Shown piece by piece: positions 34,188-42,503 of a stretch of 48,763 nucleotides of DNA (its first letter is position 1; each line of letters starts with the position of its first letter). The DNA lies in NCBI RefSeq assembly GCF_007829435.1, contig NZ_VLJN01000065.1:32268-81030 (forward strand). Reading direction: 5' to 3'. This DNA is from Cupriavidus gilardii J11 (GTDB lineage Bacteria > Pseudomonadota > Gammaproteobacteria > Burkholderiales > Burkholderiaceae). Both the position numbers and the translations under genes were made by a program. The notes beneath the pieces are model-generated. The model saw only the letters and a list, made by a program, of their open reading frames with translations, made no database searches and was not told the DNA's origin.

Positions 34188-34739
34188 ATGCAACCCCTTC
34201 ACTCCATCACCACTGCCCGCTCGGGAGCCGTCTCATCTGCGCACCCGGAACAGACCTCGCCTGCCGACGCGCTGATAACCGCGGTGGAGACCCACGATAT
34301 CGAGCGCGTCCGCGCCTTGGCCCGCCAGTTCCCACAAGCGTTACGGGAAGCCGATGCGCGGGATGGCGGCCTCGTTCACCGTGCCATTCGCTCAGGCACC
34401 GGTACATCGGCGGCGATGCTCACCACGCTACTGGCAGCAGGCGCCGATCCGAATCGCCGCGATGCCGAAGGCTACACACCGCTGCATCGTGCCAGCCAAG
34501 CCAGCCATGTGCCGTGGGTGGCTGCGATTCTGGACCGGGACCCCGATCCGAATCTGCTGACGCCGGAGGGACGACATGCGATCGAGTTGTCCAACAGTAA
34601 GGAATGCCAGCGGCTCATCCAGGAAACGGCGGCCCTGGGCCGCCAGATGGTAAGTCTGCGCCGGCATCGGGGGCCCATCGGCTTCCTGGTCTGGGCCGTT
34701 GACGAAGCGCGGCGATCGGGCTATTGCAATCTGCTGTAG
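34188..34739 (+). CDS. Ankyrin-repeat protein
   Basis: A 183-residue protein with about three ankyrin repeats (residues 25-140). AALLAAGADPNRRDAEGYTPLHRA is the canonical repeat, present near residues 75-98 as LLAAGADPN then GYTPLHRA; flanking repeats are degenerate (RDGGLVHRAIRSG; DPNLLTPEGRHAIEL). No signal peptide is seen, so it is probably a cytosolic protein-binding module. GGAG precedes the ATG. The gene ends at a strong terminator. Confidence 0.8.
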   Translation: MQPLHSITTARSGAVSSAHPEQTSPADALITAVETHDIERVRALARQFPQALREADARDGGLVHRAIRSGTGTSAAMLTTLLAAGADPNRRDAEGYTPLHRASQASHVPWVAAILDRDPDPNLLTPEGRHAIELSNSKECQRLIQETAALGRQMVSLRRHRGPIGFLVWAVDEARRSGYCNLL

Positions 34740-34776
34740 AAGGCGGACCGTACGACAAAAGCCGCACGACAAAAGC

Positions 34777-34805
34777 AAAAGGGCGCTCGTACGAGCGCCC
34801 TTTTT
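34777..34805. terminator. Bidirectional intrinsic terminator
   Basis: A near-perfect palindrome with GGGCGCTC / GAGCGCCC stem and GTAC loop, flanked by AAAA and TTTTT. It serves the ankyrin gene (+) and tRNA-fMet (-). Confidence 0.88.
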
Positions 34806-34814
34806 GCCTGGAAC

Positions 34815-34891
<77 letters not shown>

Positions 34892-34905
34892 TCTGGAAGA
34901 ATGTG

Positions 34906-34934
34906 ATTATGAGGCAATTGCGCGTCCGGTGCAA
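34906..34934 (-). promoter_or_regulatory. Sigma-70 promoter of initiator tRNA
   Basis: On the minus strand TTGCAC (34934-34929), 17 bp spacer, CATAAT (34911-34906), 14 nt before the tRNA. Confidence 0.75.
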
Positions 34935-35033
34935 GCCTTAATACGCGCTGCAGCCCATTTCACCCCAAGCAATTGCATCACATTGTGATGGAATGAAGGC
35001 GTCACATCGATGCACGCAACACCCGGCGCGACA

Positions 35034-35291
35034 TCACGGCTGCGGGCCGAGCACCTTATCGACATTGGCGTAACCCACGCTGAACGCCGCCACTTCGGCC
35101 GCATGGCGCGTGGCAAAGACCTGGTCGCCACTGCTGATGATCTCCACTTCGCTCGCATCCGCCGCATCGAGGCCTTCCTGGCTGATGCGGATTTCATAGC
35201 CCCACCGGCCCGTGCCATCGCCTCGCTCGGCCACGCGGACATGAACGTCTACGCCACGATATACCTCGACCCGCCAATCGTCGCCCTGCAT
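35034..35291 (-). CDS. Hypothetical protein
   Basis: Unrecognised 85-residue protein with an alternating strand pattern (WRVEVYRGVDVHVRVAE, GYEIRISQEG, EVEIISSGDQVF) ending in a helix. GAGGAGG lies 7 nt before the ATG at 35291, strong evidence of translation and the reason to prefer this start over one 16 codons upstream. It may be a small beta-sheet domain; function unknown. Confidence 0.68.
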   Translation of the reverse strand: MQGDDWRVEVYRGVDVHVRVAERGDGTGRWGYEIRISQEGLDAADASEVEIISSGDQVFATRHAAEVAAFSVGYANVDKVLGPQP

Positions 35292-35420
35292 CGGCCAACC
35301 TCCTCGCTGCCTGTTGCTGTGGATTCCAGCGTAGGCCATCGGGGAAAGTCAAGGCAGTCGTCATTGGCTGACATCGGTGTCGGCGCTCGCCGCGCACCGA
35401 GAGACGCAAATGGGAGGCAC

Positions 35421-35457
35421 AAAAGAAAAACGGGCCAGCTTTGTGAGGCTGGCCCGT
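35421..35457 (-). terminator. Intrinsic terminator of tRNA-Arg
   Basis: Stem ACGGGCCAGC / GCTGGCCCGT with an 8 nt loop, followed on the minus strand by TTTTCTTTT. Confidence 0.85.
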
Positions 35458-35474
35458 CGTTCTACAACTATATC

Positions 35475-35551
35475 TGGCGCGGCTGGCAGGATTCGAACCC
35501 ACGACCCCTTGGTTCGTAGCCAAGTACTCTATCCAACTGAGCTACAGCCGC
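35475..35551 (-). tRNA. tRNA-Arg (anticodon ACG)
   Basis: A 77 nt cloverleaf with encoded CCA. Acceptor GCGGCTG pairs CAGCCGC, the anticodon loop is CTACGAA, and the T arm contains GGTTCGAATCC. A34 would be edited to inosine. Confidence 0.97.
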
Positions 35552-35564
35552 ACGCGAGACTGAG

Positions 35565-35592
35565 ATTATATCGCGTTTTTTGTTTTTGAGAA
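35565..35592 (-). promoter_or_regulatory. Sigma-70 promoter of tRNA-Arg
   Basis: A perfect TATAAT (35570-35565) with TTCTCA (35592-35587) 16 bp upstream across an A-rich spacer, 14 nt before the tRNA. Confidence 0.72.
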
Positions 35593-35659
35593 CCCCCTGT
35601 GCAAACTTTCTGTCCGGCGGCCAGATGGCTTGCATGTCAGGCCACCGGGCCCATGTTCC

Positions 35660-35665
35660 TATAAT
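35660..35665 (+). promoter_or_regulatory. Likely -10 element of greB
   Basis: A perfect TATAAT about 95 nt before the greB start; no good -35 is seen at 16-18 bp. Confidence 0.4.
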
Positions 35666-35759
35666 GTGAGCCCCATGCCAGTGAGGGACGGCAGTGGCCA
35701 TGGAAGTGGTCCACCATGTTCACTGGCGCAAGCATCCAGGATCAGAGCAGCGACGCATC

Positions 35760-36326
35760 ATGAGCAAGGCATTTGTGAAGGAAACGGGCGACGACGAGGA
35801 AGACGACCTGCCCGAGGGCGCAACCCCGTTGCCTGCCGGCACCAAGAACTACATCACCGCGCACGGCTATCAGCGCCTGCGCGATGAATTGATGCACCTG
35901 ATCGACGTGGAACGGCCGGAGGTGGTGCAGATCGTATCGTGGGCGGCGTCCAACGGCGATCGTTCGGAGAATGGCGACTATCTGTATGGCAAGAAGCGCC
36001 TGCGCGAAATCGACCGCCGTATCCGCTTCCTGACGCGCCGGCTGGACAAGGCGGAAGTGGTGGACCCCTCGCTTCAGGGCGACAACGACCAGATTTTCTT
36101 TGGCGCCACGGTGACGTACGCCAATCAGGCGGGCGAAGAGAACACCATCACGATCGTTGGCATGGATGAAGTCGATCTGGACGCGCACCGCGTCAGCTGG
36201 ATTTCGCCGATCGCGAAAGCATTGCTGAAAGCCCGCGAGGGTGACACGGTGCCGCTGCGCACGCCCAATGGGGTGGAGCAGATCGATATTCTGGAAGTCA
36301 GGTACCCGAAGAAGGGCGCCGCCTGA
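35760..36326 (+). CDS. greB: Transcription elongation factor GreB
   Basis: A 188-residue RNA-cleavage factor that rescues backtracked RNA polymerase. The N-terminal coiled coil (about 35-110) has the tip acidic pair region SENGDYLYGKK, where Asp/Glu reach the polymerase active site. The C-terminal FKBP-like domain is SPIAKALLKAREGDTV. A 30-residue acidic N-terminal extension (ETGDDEEDDLPEG) is common in beta-proteobacterial GreB. The ATG at 35760 is preferred to one 22 codons upstream because it begins family similarity. It converges on spoT. Confidence 0.95.
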   Translation: MSKAFVKETGDDEEDDLPEGATPLPAGTKNYITAHGYQRLRDELMHLIDVERPEVVQIVSWAASNGDRSENGDYLYGKKRLREIDRRIRFLTRRLDKAEVVDPSLQGDNDQIFFGATVTYANQAGEENTITIVGMDEVDLDAHRVSWISPIAKALLKAREGDTVPLRTPNGVEQIDILEVRYPKKGAA

Positions 36327-36345
36327 CTTTTCTCCCCTCACCCTG

Positions 36346-36372
36346 CCCCTCTCCCGCCTTGCGGGAGAGGGG
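36346..36372. repeat. CCCCTCTCCCGC palindromic repeat, copy B
   Basis: A 12 bp perfect stem CCCCTCTCCCGC / GCGGGAGAGGGG with loop CTT, in the 54 bp gap between the convergent greB and spoT. Same family as 8820 and 42705. Confidence 0.8.
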
Positions 36373-36380
36373 AGTGAAGG

Positions 36381-38855
36381 TCAGCCGTCGTTGCGGTCGC
36401 GGAAGATGCGGATCACGTCGCTGTTGCGGCGCAGGGCGCGCATGACGTTGGCCAGATGCAGCCGGTCCTGTACCTGGATCACGAACTGCATATAGGTGGC
36501 TTCCTGGCGGCCGTTGTCCTGATGTTCCATCGCCACGTGCGCGACGTTTGCATCGGCGGCGGTGAGGTCGGCCGCCACGCGGGCGACGATGCCCTTGACG
36601 TTGCGCACCAGCAGCTTGATCGATACATCGAAGGCGCGCGTGGTCTTGTTGGCCCACATCACGTCGATCCAGTGTTCCGGGTCCTTGCTGTGCAGGCGCT
36701 TGGCCACCTTGCAGTCCTGCACATGGATCTGCAGGCCCTCGCCCTTGCCCAGATAGCCCACGATGGAGTCGCCCGGAATCGGCCGGCAACAGGCGGAGAA
36801 GATCATCGACATGCCTTCGTCGCCGGTGATCGGCACCGCGGGCGCTTCCTCGCCGGCGAAGGTCTGCACCGCGGCCATCAGCGCGGTGTCCATGTCGCCG
36901 GAGATCTCCTGCAGCAGGATCTCCATGCGCTTGGCCACCACGGCCGGCACGCGGCGGCCCAGCGCCAGGTCGGCGAAGATGTCGTCGCGCTGCTTGTTGC
37001 CGGTCCACTGGATGGTCCGGTCCCACACCGCCTGCGGCAGCGATTTGAGGTCGATGCCGAGTTGCCGCGCGGCCTGTTCCAGCAGGCGCTCGCCAAGCTG
37101 GATGGCTTCGTCGAGCTTGGTGGTCTTCAGGTAGTGACGGATCGCCGCGCGGGCCTTGCCGGTGCGCACGAAGGCCAGCCACGCCGGATTGGGCTTCGAA
37201 TACGGCGCCGTGACCACCTCGACGATATCGCCGCTCTTGAGCTCGGTACGCAGCGGCAGCAGCTCGTTGTTGATCTTGACCGCCACGCACTGGTTGCCCA
37301 GGTCGCTATGCACCGCATAGGCGAAGTCGAGCGCGGTGGCGCCGCGCGGCAGCGCGCGGATATGGCCCTTCGGCGTGAACACGTAGACCGCGTCCGGGAA
37401 CAGGTCGATCTTGACGTGCTCCAGGAATTCCTGCGAATCGCCGGTCTGGCTCTGGATATCGAGCAGCGATTGCAGCCACTGGTGCGCCTGCTGCTGGATG
37501 TCGTTGATCTGGTCGGCGTGGTGCTTGTACATCCAGTGCGCGGCCACGCCCGCCTCGGCGATCTGATGCATCTCGCGCGTGCGGATCTGGAATTCCACCG
37601 GCGTGCCAAACGGCCCGACCAGCGTGGTATGCAGCGACTGGTAGCCGTTGATCTTCGGGATCGCGATGTAGTCCTTGAACTTGCCCGGCATCGGCTTGTA
37701 CAGCGCATGCAGCGCGCCCAGCGCCATGTAGCAGTGCATCTGCGTCTCGACCACCACGCGGAAACCGTAGACGTCCAGCACCTGCGAGAACGACAGCTGC
37801 TTGTCGTGCATCTTGCGGTAGATGCTGTATAGCGTCTTCTCGCGGCCCGACAGTTCGGCCACGATGCCGGCATCGGCGAGCGCGTTTTGCGCCGCCTCGA
37901 GAATGCGCGTGACCACCTCGCGGCGATTGCCGCGTGCGGCCTTGACGGCCTTCTCCAGCGTGGCGTAGCGGAACGGCGAGCCGACCTTGAAGGACAGCTC
38001 CTGCAGTTCGCGATAGGTGGTGTTCAGGCCGAGCCGGTGCGCGATGGGCGCGTAGATCTCCATCGTCTCCAGCGCGATGCGCCGGCGCTTTTCCGGCGGC
38101 ACGAAATCCAGCGTCCGCATATTGTGCGTGCGGTCCGCAAGCTTGACGAGGATCACGCGCACGTCGCGCGCCATCGCCAGCAGCATCTTGCGGAAGCTCT
38201 CCGCCTGCGCCTGCTCGCGGCTCTGGAATTCGAGCTTGTCCAGCTTGGTCAGTCCGTCGACCAGTTCGGCCACCTTGGGACCGAATTTCTCCGCCAGTTC
38301 GCTCTTGGTGATGCCCTGGTCTTCGATGACATCGTGCAGCAACGCGGCCATGATCGACTGCGCGTCGAGCTTCCACTCGGCGCACAGTTCGGCCACCGCG
38401 ACCGGGTGCGTGATATACGGCTCGCCGCTCTGACGGTATTGCCCGAGGTGGGCCTCGTCGGAGAACTGGAAGGCCTCGCGCACGATGGCCTGGTCGGCCG
38501 GCTTCAGGTAGCTGAGCTTCTCCATCAGGCGCGCGATGGAGATGACTTGCTGCCGCGGCGGTACCGCGGGTTGCGAGGTCGGGCCGAAGAAGTGGCGGTA
38601 CGACTGGGCGAGTACCGCGTCGATGAACAGCCCCTCGCCGGCGGGCTGGGCCAGCGCGGCGCTGGTCCCGGCTGTATCGGCTTCCGCCGTCGCGCGCGCT
38701 TTTGCCTGCGCGCGGGCAGGCGCGACGGCGCGCTCGCCCACCACGTCGTCGCCCAGGGGGTCGGGCAGGTTGGGGGCCCCCGTACGCGTCACCGGACCGC
38801 CGACACCGGGATGGCCGGACGGAGAACGCGATGGACTACGCGACGACGAAGGCAT
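36381..38855 (-). CDS. spoT: Bifunctional (p)ppGpp synthetase/hydrolase, SpoT
   Basis: An 824-residue RelA/SpoT homologue controlling the stringent response. The HD hydrolase domain has H150 and HDVIED (174-179) intact, so hydrolase activity is expected. The synthetase domain has YKPMPGKFKDYIAIPKINGYQSLHTT, shown here as its two halves YKPMPGKFKDY and NGYQSLHTT. TGS (FTPKGHIRALPRG), zinc-finger-like CCRPIPGD and ACT domains follow. About 100 low-complexity Ser/Ala/Pro-rich N-terminal residues precede the family start, making it longer than E. coli SpoT. rpoZ lies 85 nt upstream, the classical rpoZ-spoT order. Confidence 0.96.
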   Translation of the reverse strand: MPSSSRSPSRSPSGHPGVGGPVTRTGAPNLPDPLGDDVVGERAVAPARAQAKARATAEADTAGTSAALAQPAGEGLFIDAVLAQSYRHFFGPTSQPAVPPRQQVISIARLMEKLSYLKPADQAIVREAFQFSDEAHLGQYRQSGEPYITHPVAVAELCAEWKLDAQSIMAALLHDVIEDQGITKSELAEKFGPKVAELVDGLTKLDKLEFQSREQAQAESFRKMLLAMARDVRVILVKLADRTHNMRTLDFVPPEKRRRIALETMEIYAPIAHRLGLNTTYRELQELSFKVGSPFRYATLEKAVKAARGNRREVVTRILEAAQNALADAGIVAELSGREKTLYSIYRKMHDKQLSFSQVLDVYGFRVVVETQMHCYMALGALHALYKPMPGKFKDYIAIPKINGYQSLHTTLVGPFGTPVEFQIRTREMHQIAEAGVAAHWMYKHHADQINDIQQQAHQWLQSLLDIQSQTGDSQEFLEHVKIDLFPDAVYVFTPKGHIRALPRGATALDFAYAVHSDLGNQCVAVKINNELLPLRTELKSGDIVEVVTAPYSKPNPAWLAFVRTGKARAAIRHYLKTTKLDEAIQLGERLLEQAARQLGIDLKSLPQAVWDRTIQWTGNKQRDDIFADLALGRRVPAVVAKRMEILLQEISGDMDTALMAAVQTFAGEEAPAVPITGDEGMSMIFSACCRPIPGDSIVGYLGKGEGLQIHVQDCKVAKRLHSKDPEHWIDVMWANKTTRAFDVSIKLLVRNVKGIVARVAADLTAADANVAHVAMEHQDNGRQEATYMQFVIQVQDRLHLANVMRALRRNSDVIRIFRDRNDG

Positions 38856-38940
38856 GTTGGCGGCCGTGAGGTTCGGACAAAAGGCGCGACAGTGAGCGCT
38901 TCCAGCATTGGGTACCGATGGAAACCGGGCCGCCGGCCGT

Positions 38941-39144
38941 TCAGGTCGGCACCTTCTTCAGCATTTCGATGCCGACCTGGCCCGAGGCGATCTCGCGCAG
39001 CGCGACCACGGTGGGCTTGTCCTTGGCCTCGACCTTCGGCGTGTGCCCCTGCACGAGCTGTCGTGCGCGGTAGGTGGCGGCCAGCGCCAGCTCGAAGCGG
39101 TTCGGGATGTGTTTCAGACAATCTTCGACGGTAATACGCGCCAT
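38941..39144 (-). CDS. rpoZ: RNA polymerase omega subunit
   Basis: A 67-residue omega subunit that helps RNA polymerase assembly and carries part of a ppGpp site in other bacteria. MARITVEDC and [16 protein letters not shown] are diagnostic. It lies between gmk and spoT as usual. Confidence 0.97.
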
Positions 39145-39222
39145 ATCAAATCTACCTTGGGACTAAACCTGCGATGGCCGCCATTTTACCGCAGGTGACG
39201 GTCGGCCCTCGCCCGGTGCAAA

Positions 39223-39900
39223 TCAATGGATGCCGAGCTCGATGAAGAGTTCGGCGTGACGGGCCTTCTGCGACGAGAAGCGCAGCCGCGTCGCGCGTAC
39301 CACGCAGCGCAGCTGTTCGAGCGCGTCGTCGAAGACTTCGTTGATGATCACATAGTCGGACTCGGACGCGTGCGCCATCTCGCTGCCGGCCGCCAGCAGG
39401 CGCCGCACGATCACGTTGGGCTCGTCCTGGCCGCGCTTGCGCAGGCGCTCTTCCAGCGCCGTCAGCGACGGCGGCAGGATAAAGATCTCCACCGCGTTGG
39501 TGAAGCGCTGGTGCACCTGCTGCGCGCCCTGCCAGTCGATCTCCAGCAGCACGTCGTGTCCGTGCGCCATCTGCTCCTCGATCCAGACGCGCGAGGTCGC
39601 GTAGTAGTTGCCGTGCACCTCGGCCCATTCGAGGAAGTCGCCGCGGTCACGCGCCGCGCGGAATTCGTCGATGGTGGTGAAGTGGTACTCGCGGCCGTCC
39701 TGCTCGCCGGGGCGCGGGGCGCGCGTGGTATGCGAGATCGACAGGCGGATCGACGGATCCTGCGCCAGCAGCGCGTTGACCAGCGTCGATTTGCCGGCGC
39801 CCGACGGCGCCACCACCATGAACAGGTTGCCGGGGTAGGCGGTATCGATGGGCGCGTGCGGGACGGGCGCCGGATTGGCGGAGGAAGACGAGTCGGTCAT
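39223..39900 (-). CDS. gmk: Guanylate kinase
   Basis: Phosphorylates GMP to GDP. In the 225-residue protein the P-loop is APSGAGKST (31-39), the GMP-binding region [11 protein letters not shown] and the lid follow, and [12 protein letters not shown] is the Walker B stretch. A 22-residue Ser/Pro-rich N-terminus is extra. It is 4 nt from the yicC stop and 78 nt before rpoZ, placing nucleotide metabolism beside the stringent-response genes. Confidence 0.97.
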   Translation of the reverse strand: MTDSSSSANPAPVPHAPIDTAYPGNLFMVVAPSGAGKSTLVNALLAQDPSIRLSISHTTRAPRPGEQDGREYHFTTIDEFRAARDRGDFLEWAEVHGNYYATSRVWIEEQMAHGHDVLLEIDWQGAQQVHQRFTNAVEIFILPPSLTALEERLRKRGQDEPNVIVRRLLAAGSEMAHASESDYVIINEVFDDALEQLRCVVRATRLRFSSQKARHAELFIELGIH

Positions 39901-39904
39901 GGCT

Positions 39905-40840
39905 TTATTCGAGGTTCTGGATTTGTTCGCGCATCTGCTCGATCAGCAGCTTGAGTTCCATCGACGCATCGGCCAGCTCCTTGGCCGCGGCCTTGGAGCC
40001 CAGCGTGTTGGCCTCGCGGTTCAGCTCCTGCATCATGAAGTCGAGCCGCTTGCCGACGTGTCCGCCCTTGGCAAGGATATGACGCGTCTCGTTCAGATGC
40101 GTCTCCAGGCGCGCCAGTTCTTCGGCGATGTCGATGCGGATGCCGTAGACCGTGGCCTCCTGGCGGATCCGTTCGGCGATCTCGTCGCGGCTCATCGACG
40201 GCATGCCGTTGGGCGCGGCCAGGTTGAACGCCTCGCGCAGCCGCTCCGTCAGCTTTTCCTGGTGCTGCACGATCAGATCGGGCACGGCGGGCGCCAGGCG
40301 CTGCACGATCTGCAGCATGGCGTCGATGCGCTCCAGCAGCGTGGCCTTGAGCGCCTCGCCCTCGCGGCGGCGCGCCTCCAGCAACTGGTCCAGCGCTTCG
40401 CGCGCCGCGCCCATCACCGCCTCGCGCAGCGCGTCGGTGGACAGCTCCGGCTCGATCAGCACGCCGGGCCAGCGCAGGATCTCGCCCATGCGCAGCGTGC
40501 CTGCATTCTGGAACGTTTGCGCGACGGTGCCTTCCAGCTCGCGGATCTGCTCGAGCAGGCCAGTGTTCAGCGCGAGCGCGGCGCCGCCCGCGTCGGCCCG
40601 CTGCAGATTGATGCGGCATTCGAGCTTGCCGCGCGACAGCTTGGCCATCAGCATTTCGCGCAGCGCGGGCTCGAACTGGCGGCACTCCTCGGGGGCCCGG
40701 AACAGCAGATCGAGAAAGCGCGAGTTGACGGTGCGGAATTCCACCGATACCGCGGCGGTGCGGCCGCTGGGCTGGCCCTGCGCATCCGTCAACGGTGCCT
40801 GGCGCGTGGCCAGGCCATATCCTGTCATGCTGTGAATCAT
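39905..40840 (-). CDS. yicC: YicC family protein (endoribonuclease family)
   Basis: A 311-residue YicC-like protein. [13 protein letters not shown] is the signature N-terminus, and the C-terminal DUF1732 part is [20 protein letters not shown]. coli YicC has been described as an RNase acting on small RNAs. The ATG at 40840 begins the signature, and upstream in-frame starts have no family support. It heads a yicC-gmk operon. Confidence 0.94.
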   Translation of the reverse strand: MIHSMTGYGLATRQAPLTDAQGQPSGRTAAVSVEFRTVNSRFLDLLFRAPEECRQFEPALREMLMAKLSRGKLECRINLQRADAGGAALALNTGLLEQIRELEGTVAQTFQNAGTLRMGEILRWPGVLIEPELSTDALREAVMGAAREALDQLLEARRREGEALKATLLERIDAMLQIVQRLAPAVPDLIVQHQEKLTERLREAFNLAAPNGMPSMSRDEIAERIRQEATVYGIRIDIAEELARLETHLNETRHILAKGGHVGKRLDFMMQELNREANTLGSKAAAKELADASMELKLLIEQMREQIQNLE

Positions 40841-40917
40841 CGAAATATCTCGTATGCGGGCCCGCCATGCCGGCCGATCGGAAGCGGGCAAGGGACGACG
40901 CGGACAAAGGAAGCGGC

Positions 40918-40936
40918 CATCGTGGTGGTCACGATG
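40918..40936. promoter_or_regulatory. Inverted repeat between yicC and rph
   Basis: CATCGTG and CACGATG are separated by 5 bp, about 80 bp before yicC. Possible operator. The rest of the 289 nt divergent gap holds only a TAGAAT near 41057 that may serve rph. Confidence 0.35.
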
Positions 40937-41129
40937 CACCGGTCGGGGGCGATGAACGATGCGCCGATGGGGCGATATTGTAAAGAACTTGGCGGCACGC
41001 CCGCCATGCCGGCCGCGGGCGTGCCCACGTGCGCGGCGGCATCCGGACGCAGACGGTAGAATCGCGCATGTTCCGCCGAATCGCCAGATCGCCGGATTCC
41101 CCCATTTCCGAATCACGAGAGACCCTCCG

Positions 41130-41849
41130 ATGCGACCCAGTGGACGCGCGGCCGATGCGCTGCGCCCGATCAGCTTGACCCGTCACTACACCCGCCACGC
41201 CGAGGGTTCCGTGTTGAGCGCCTTCGGCGACACCAAGGTGCTGTGCACCGCCAGCGTGCTGGCCAAGGTGCCGCCGCACAAGAAGGGTAGCGGCGAGGGC
41301 TGGGTCACGGCGGAATACGGCATGCTGCCGCGTGCCACGCACACGCGCTCGGACCGCGAGGCGGCGCGCGGCAAGCAGACCGGCCGCACGCAGGAGATCC
41401 AGCGGCTGATCGGCCGGGCGATGCGCTCGGTGTTCGATCTGTCACGGCTCGGCGAATTCACGCTGCAGCTGGACTGCGATGTATTGCAGGCCGACGGCGG
41501 CACCCGTACCGCCGCCATCACCGGCGCCTTCGTCGCCGCGCACGATGCCGTGTCGGTGATGATGCGCGATGGCCTGATCACGGCCAGCCCGATCCGCGAC
41601 TTCGTCGCCGCGGTGTCGGTGGGCATTGTCGATGGCGTGCCCGTGCTGGACCTGGACTACGCCGAGGACAGCACCTGCGATACCGACATGAACGTCGTGA
41701 TGACGGGCAGCGGGGGCTTCGTCGAAGTCCAGGGCACGGCCGAGGGCACGCCATTCTCGCGCGCGGAACTGGACAGCATGACGCGGCTGGCCGAGCACGG
41801 CATCGCGCAACTGGTGCGCCTGCAGCGGCAGGCATTGGGCCTGGCATGA
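41130..41849 (+). CDS. rph: Ribonuclease PH
   Basis: A 239-residue phosphorolytic 3' exonuclease that trims tRNA precursors. [14 protein letters not shown] starts the family. [13 protein letters not shown], the phosphate-site region [20 protein letters not shown] (about 50-70), [12 protein letters not shown] and the C-terminal [12 protein letters not shown] are conserved. Full length and, unlike E. coli K-12 rph, not frameshifted. Its stop overlaps the rdgB start (ATGA). Confidence 0.97.
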   Translation: MRPSGRAADALRPISLTRHYTRHAEGSVLSAFGDTKVLCTASVLAKVPPHKKGSGEGWVTAEYGMLPRATHTRSDREAARGKQTGRTQEIQRLIGRAMRSVFDLSRLGEFTLQLDCDVLQADGGTRTAAITGAFVAAHDAVSVMMRDGLITASPIRDFVAAVSVGIVDGVPVLDLDYAEDSTCDTDMNVVMTGSGGFVEVQGTAEGTPFSRAELDSMTRLAEHGIAQLVRLQRQALGLA

Positions 41850-42493
41850 GTGGCGGCACCGACATGACTGCGCGGCAACGGCTCGTGCTGGCCTCCAACA
41901 ACGCCGGCAAGCTGCGCGAGTTCGGCGCGCTGCTGGCGCCGCTCGGCTTTGACGTGGTGCCGCAGGGAGAACTGGGTATCCCCGAGGCCGAGGAGCCGCA
42001 CGCCACCTTTATCGAGAACGCGCTGACCAAGGCCCGGCATGCCAGCCGCCTGTCGGGGCTGCCCGCGCTGGCGGACGACTCCGGCATCTGCGTGGCGGCG
42101 CTCGATGGCGCGCCCGGCGTGTATTCGGCGCGCTTCGCGCAGTTGGCCGGCAAGCCGAAGAGCGATACGGCAAACAACGCGCATCTGGTCGAGCGGCTGG
42201 CCGGCATCGCGGACCGGCGCGCGTTCTACTACTGCGTGCTGGTGCTGGTGCGCCATGCCGACGACCCCTGCCCGCTCGTCGCCGAAGGCCGCTGGCACGG
42301 CGAGGTCATCGATACACCGCGCGGCGATGGCGGCTTTGGCTACGATCCGCATTTCCTGCTGCCGGAACTCGGCCGCACCGCCGCCGAGCTTAGCGCCGAG
42401 GAAAAGAACCGCGTCAGCCATCGCGCCATCGCGCTGCGCAAGCTGAGCGGCTTGCTGCAGGAAGCACGGCACGAAGGCATACAACAGGACTGA
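41846..42493 (+). CDS. rdgB: dITP/XTP pyrophosphatase
   Basis: A 215-residue house-cleaning enzyme that removes non-canonical purine triphosphates. [41 protein letters not shown] and GFGYDPHF are diagnostic. The start overlaps rph by 4 nt; an ATG six codons later is equally possible. Operon rph-rdgB-hemW. Confidence 0.96.
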   Translation: MSGGTDMTARQRLVLASNNAGKLREFGALLAPLGFDVVPQGELGIPEAEEPHATFIENALTKARHASRLSGLPALADDSGICVAALDGAPGVYSARFAQLAGKPKSDTANNAHLVERLAGIADRRAFYYCVLVLVRHADDPCPLVAEGRWHGEVIDTPRGDGGFGYDPHFLLPELGRTAAELSAEEKNRVSHRAIALRKLSGLLQEARHEGIQQD

Positions 42494-42503
42494 CAGCACT
42501 GCC

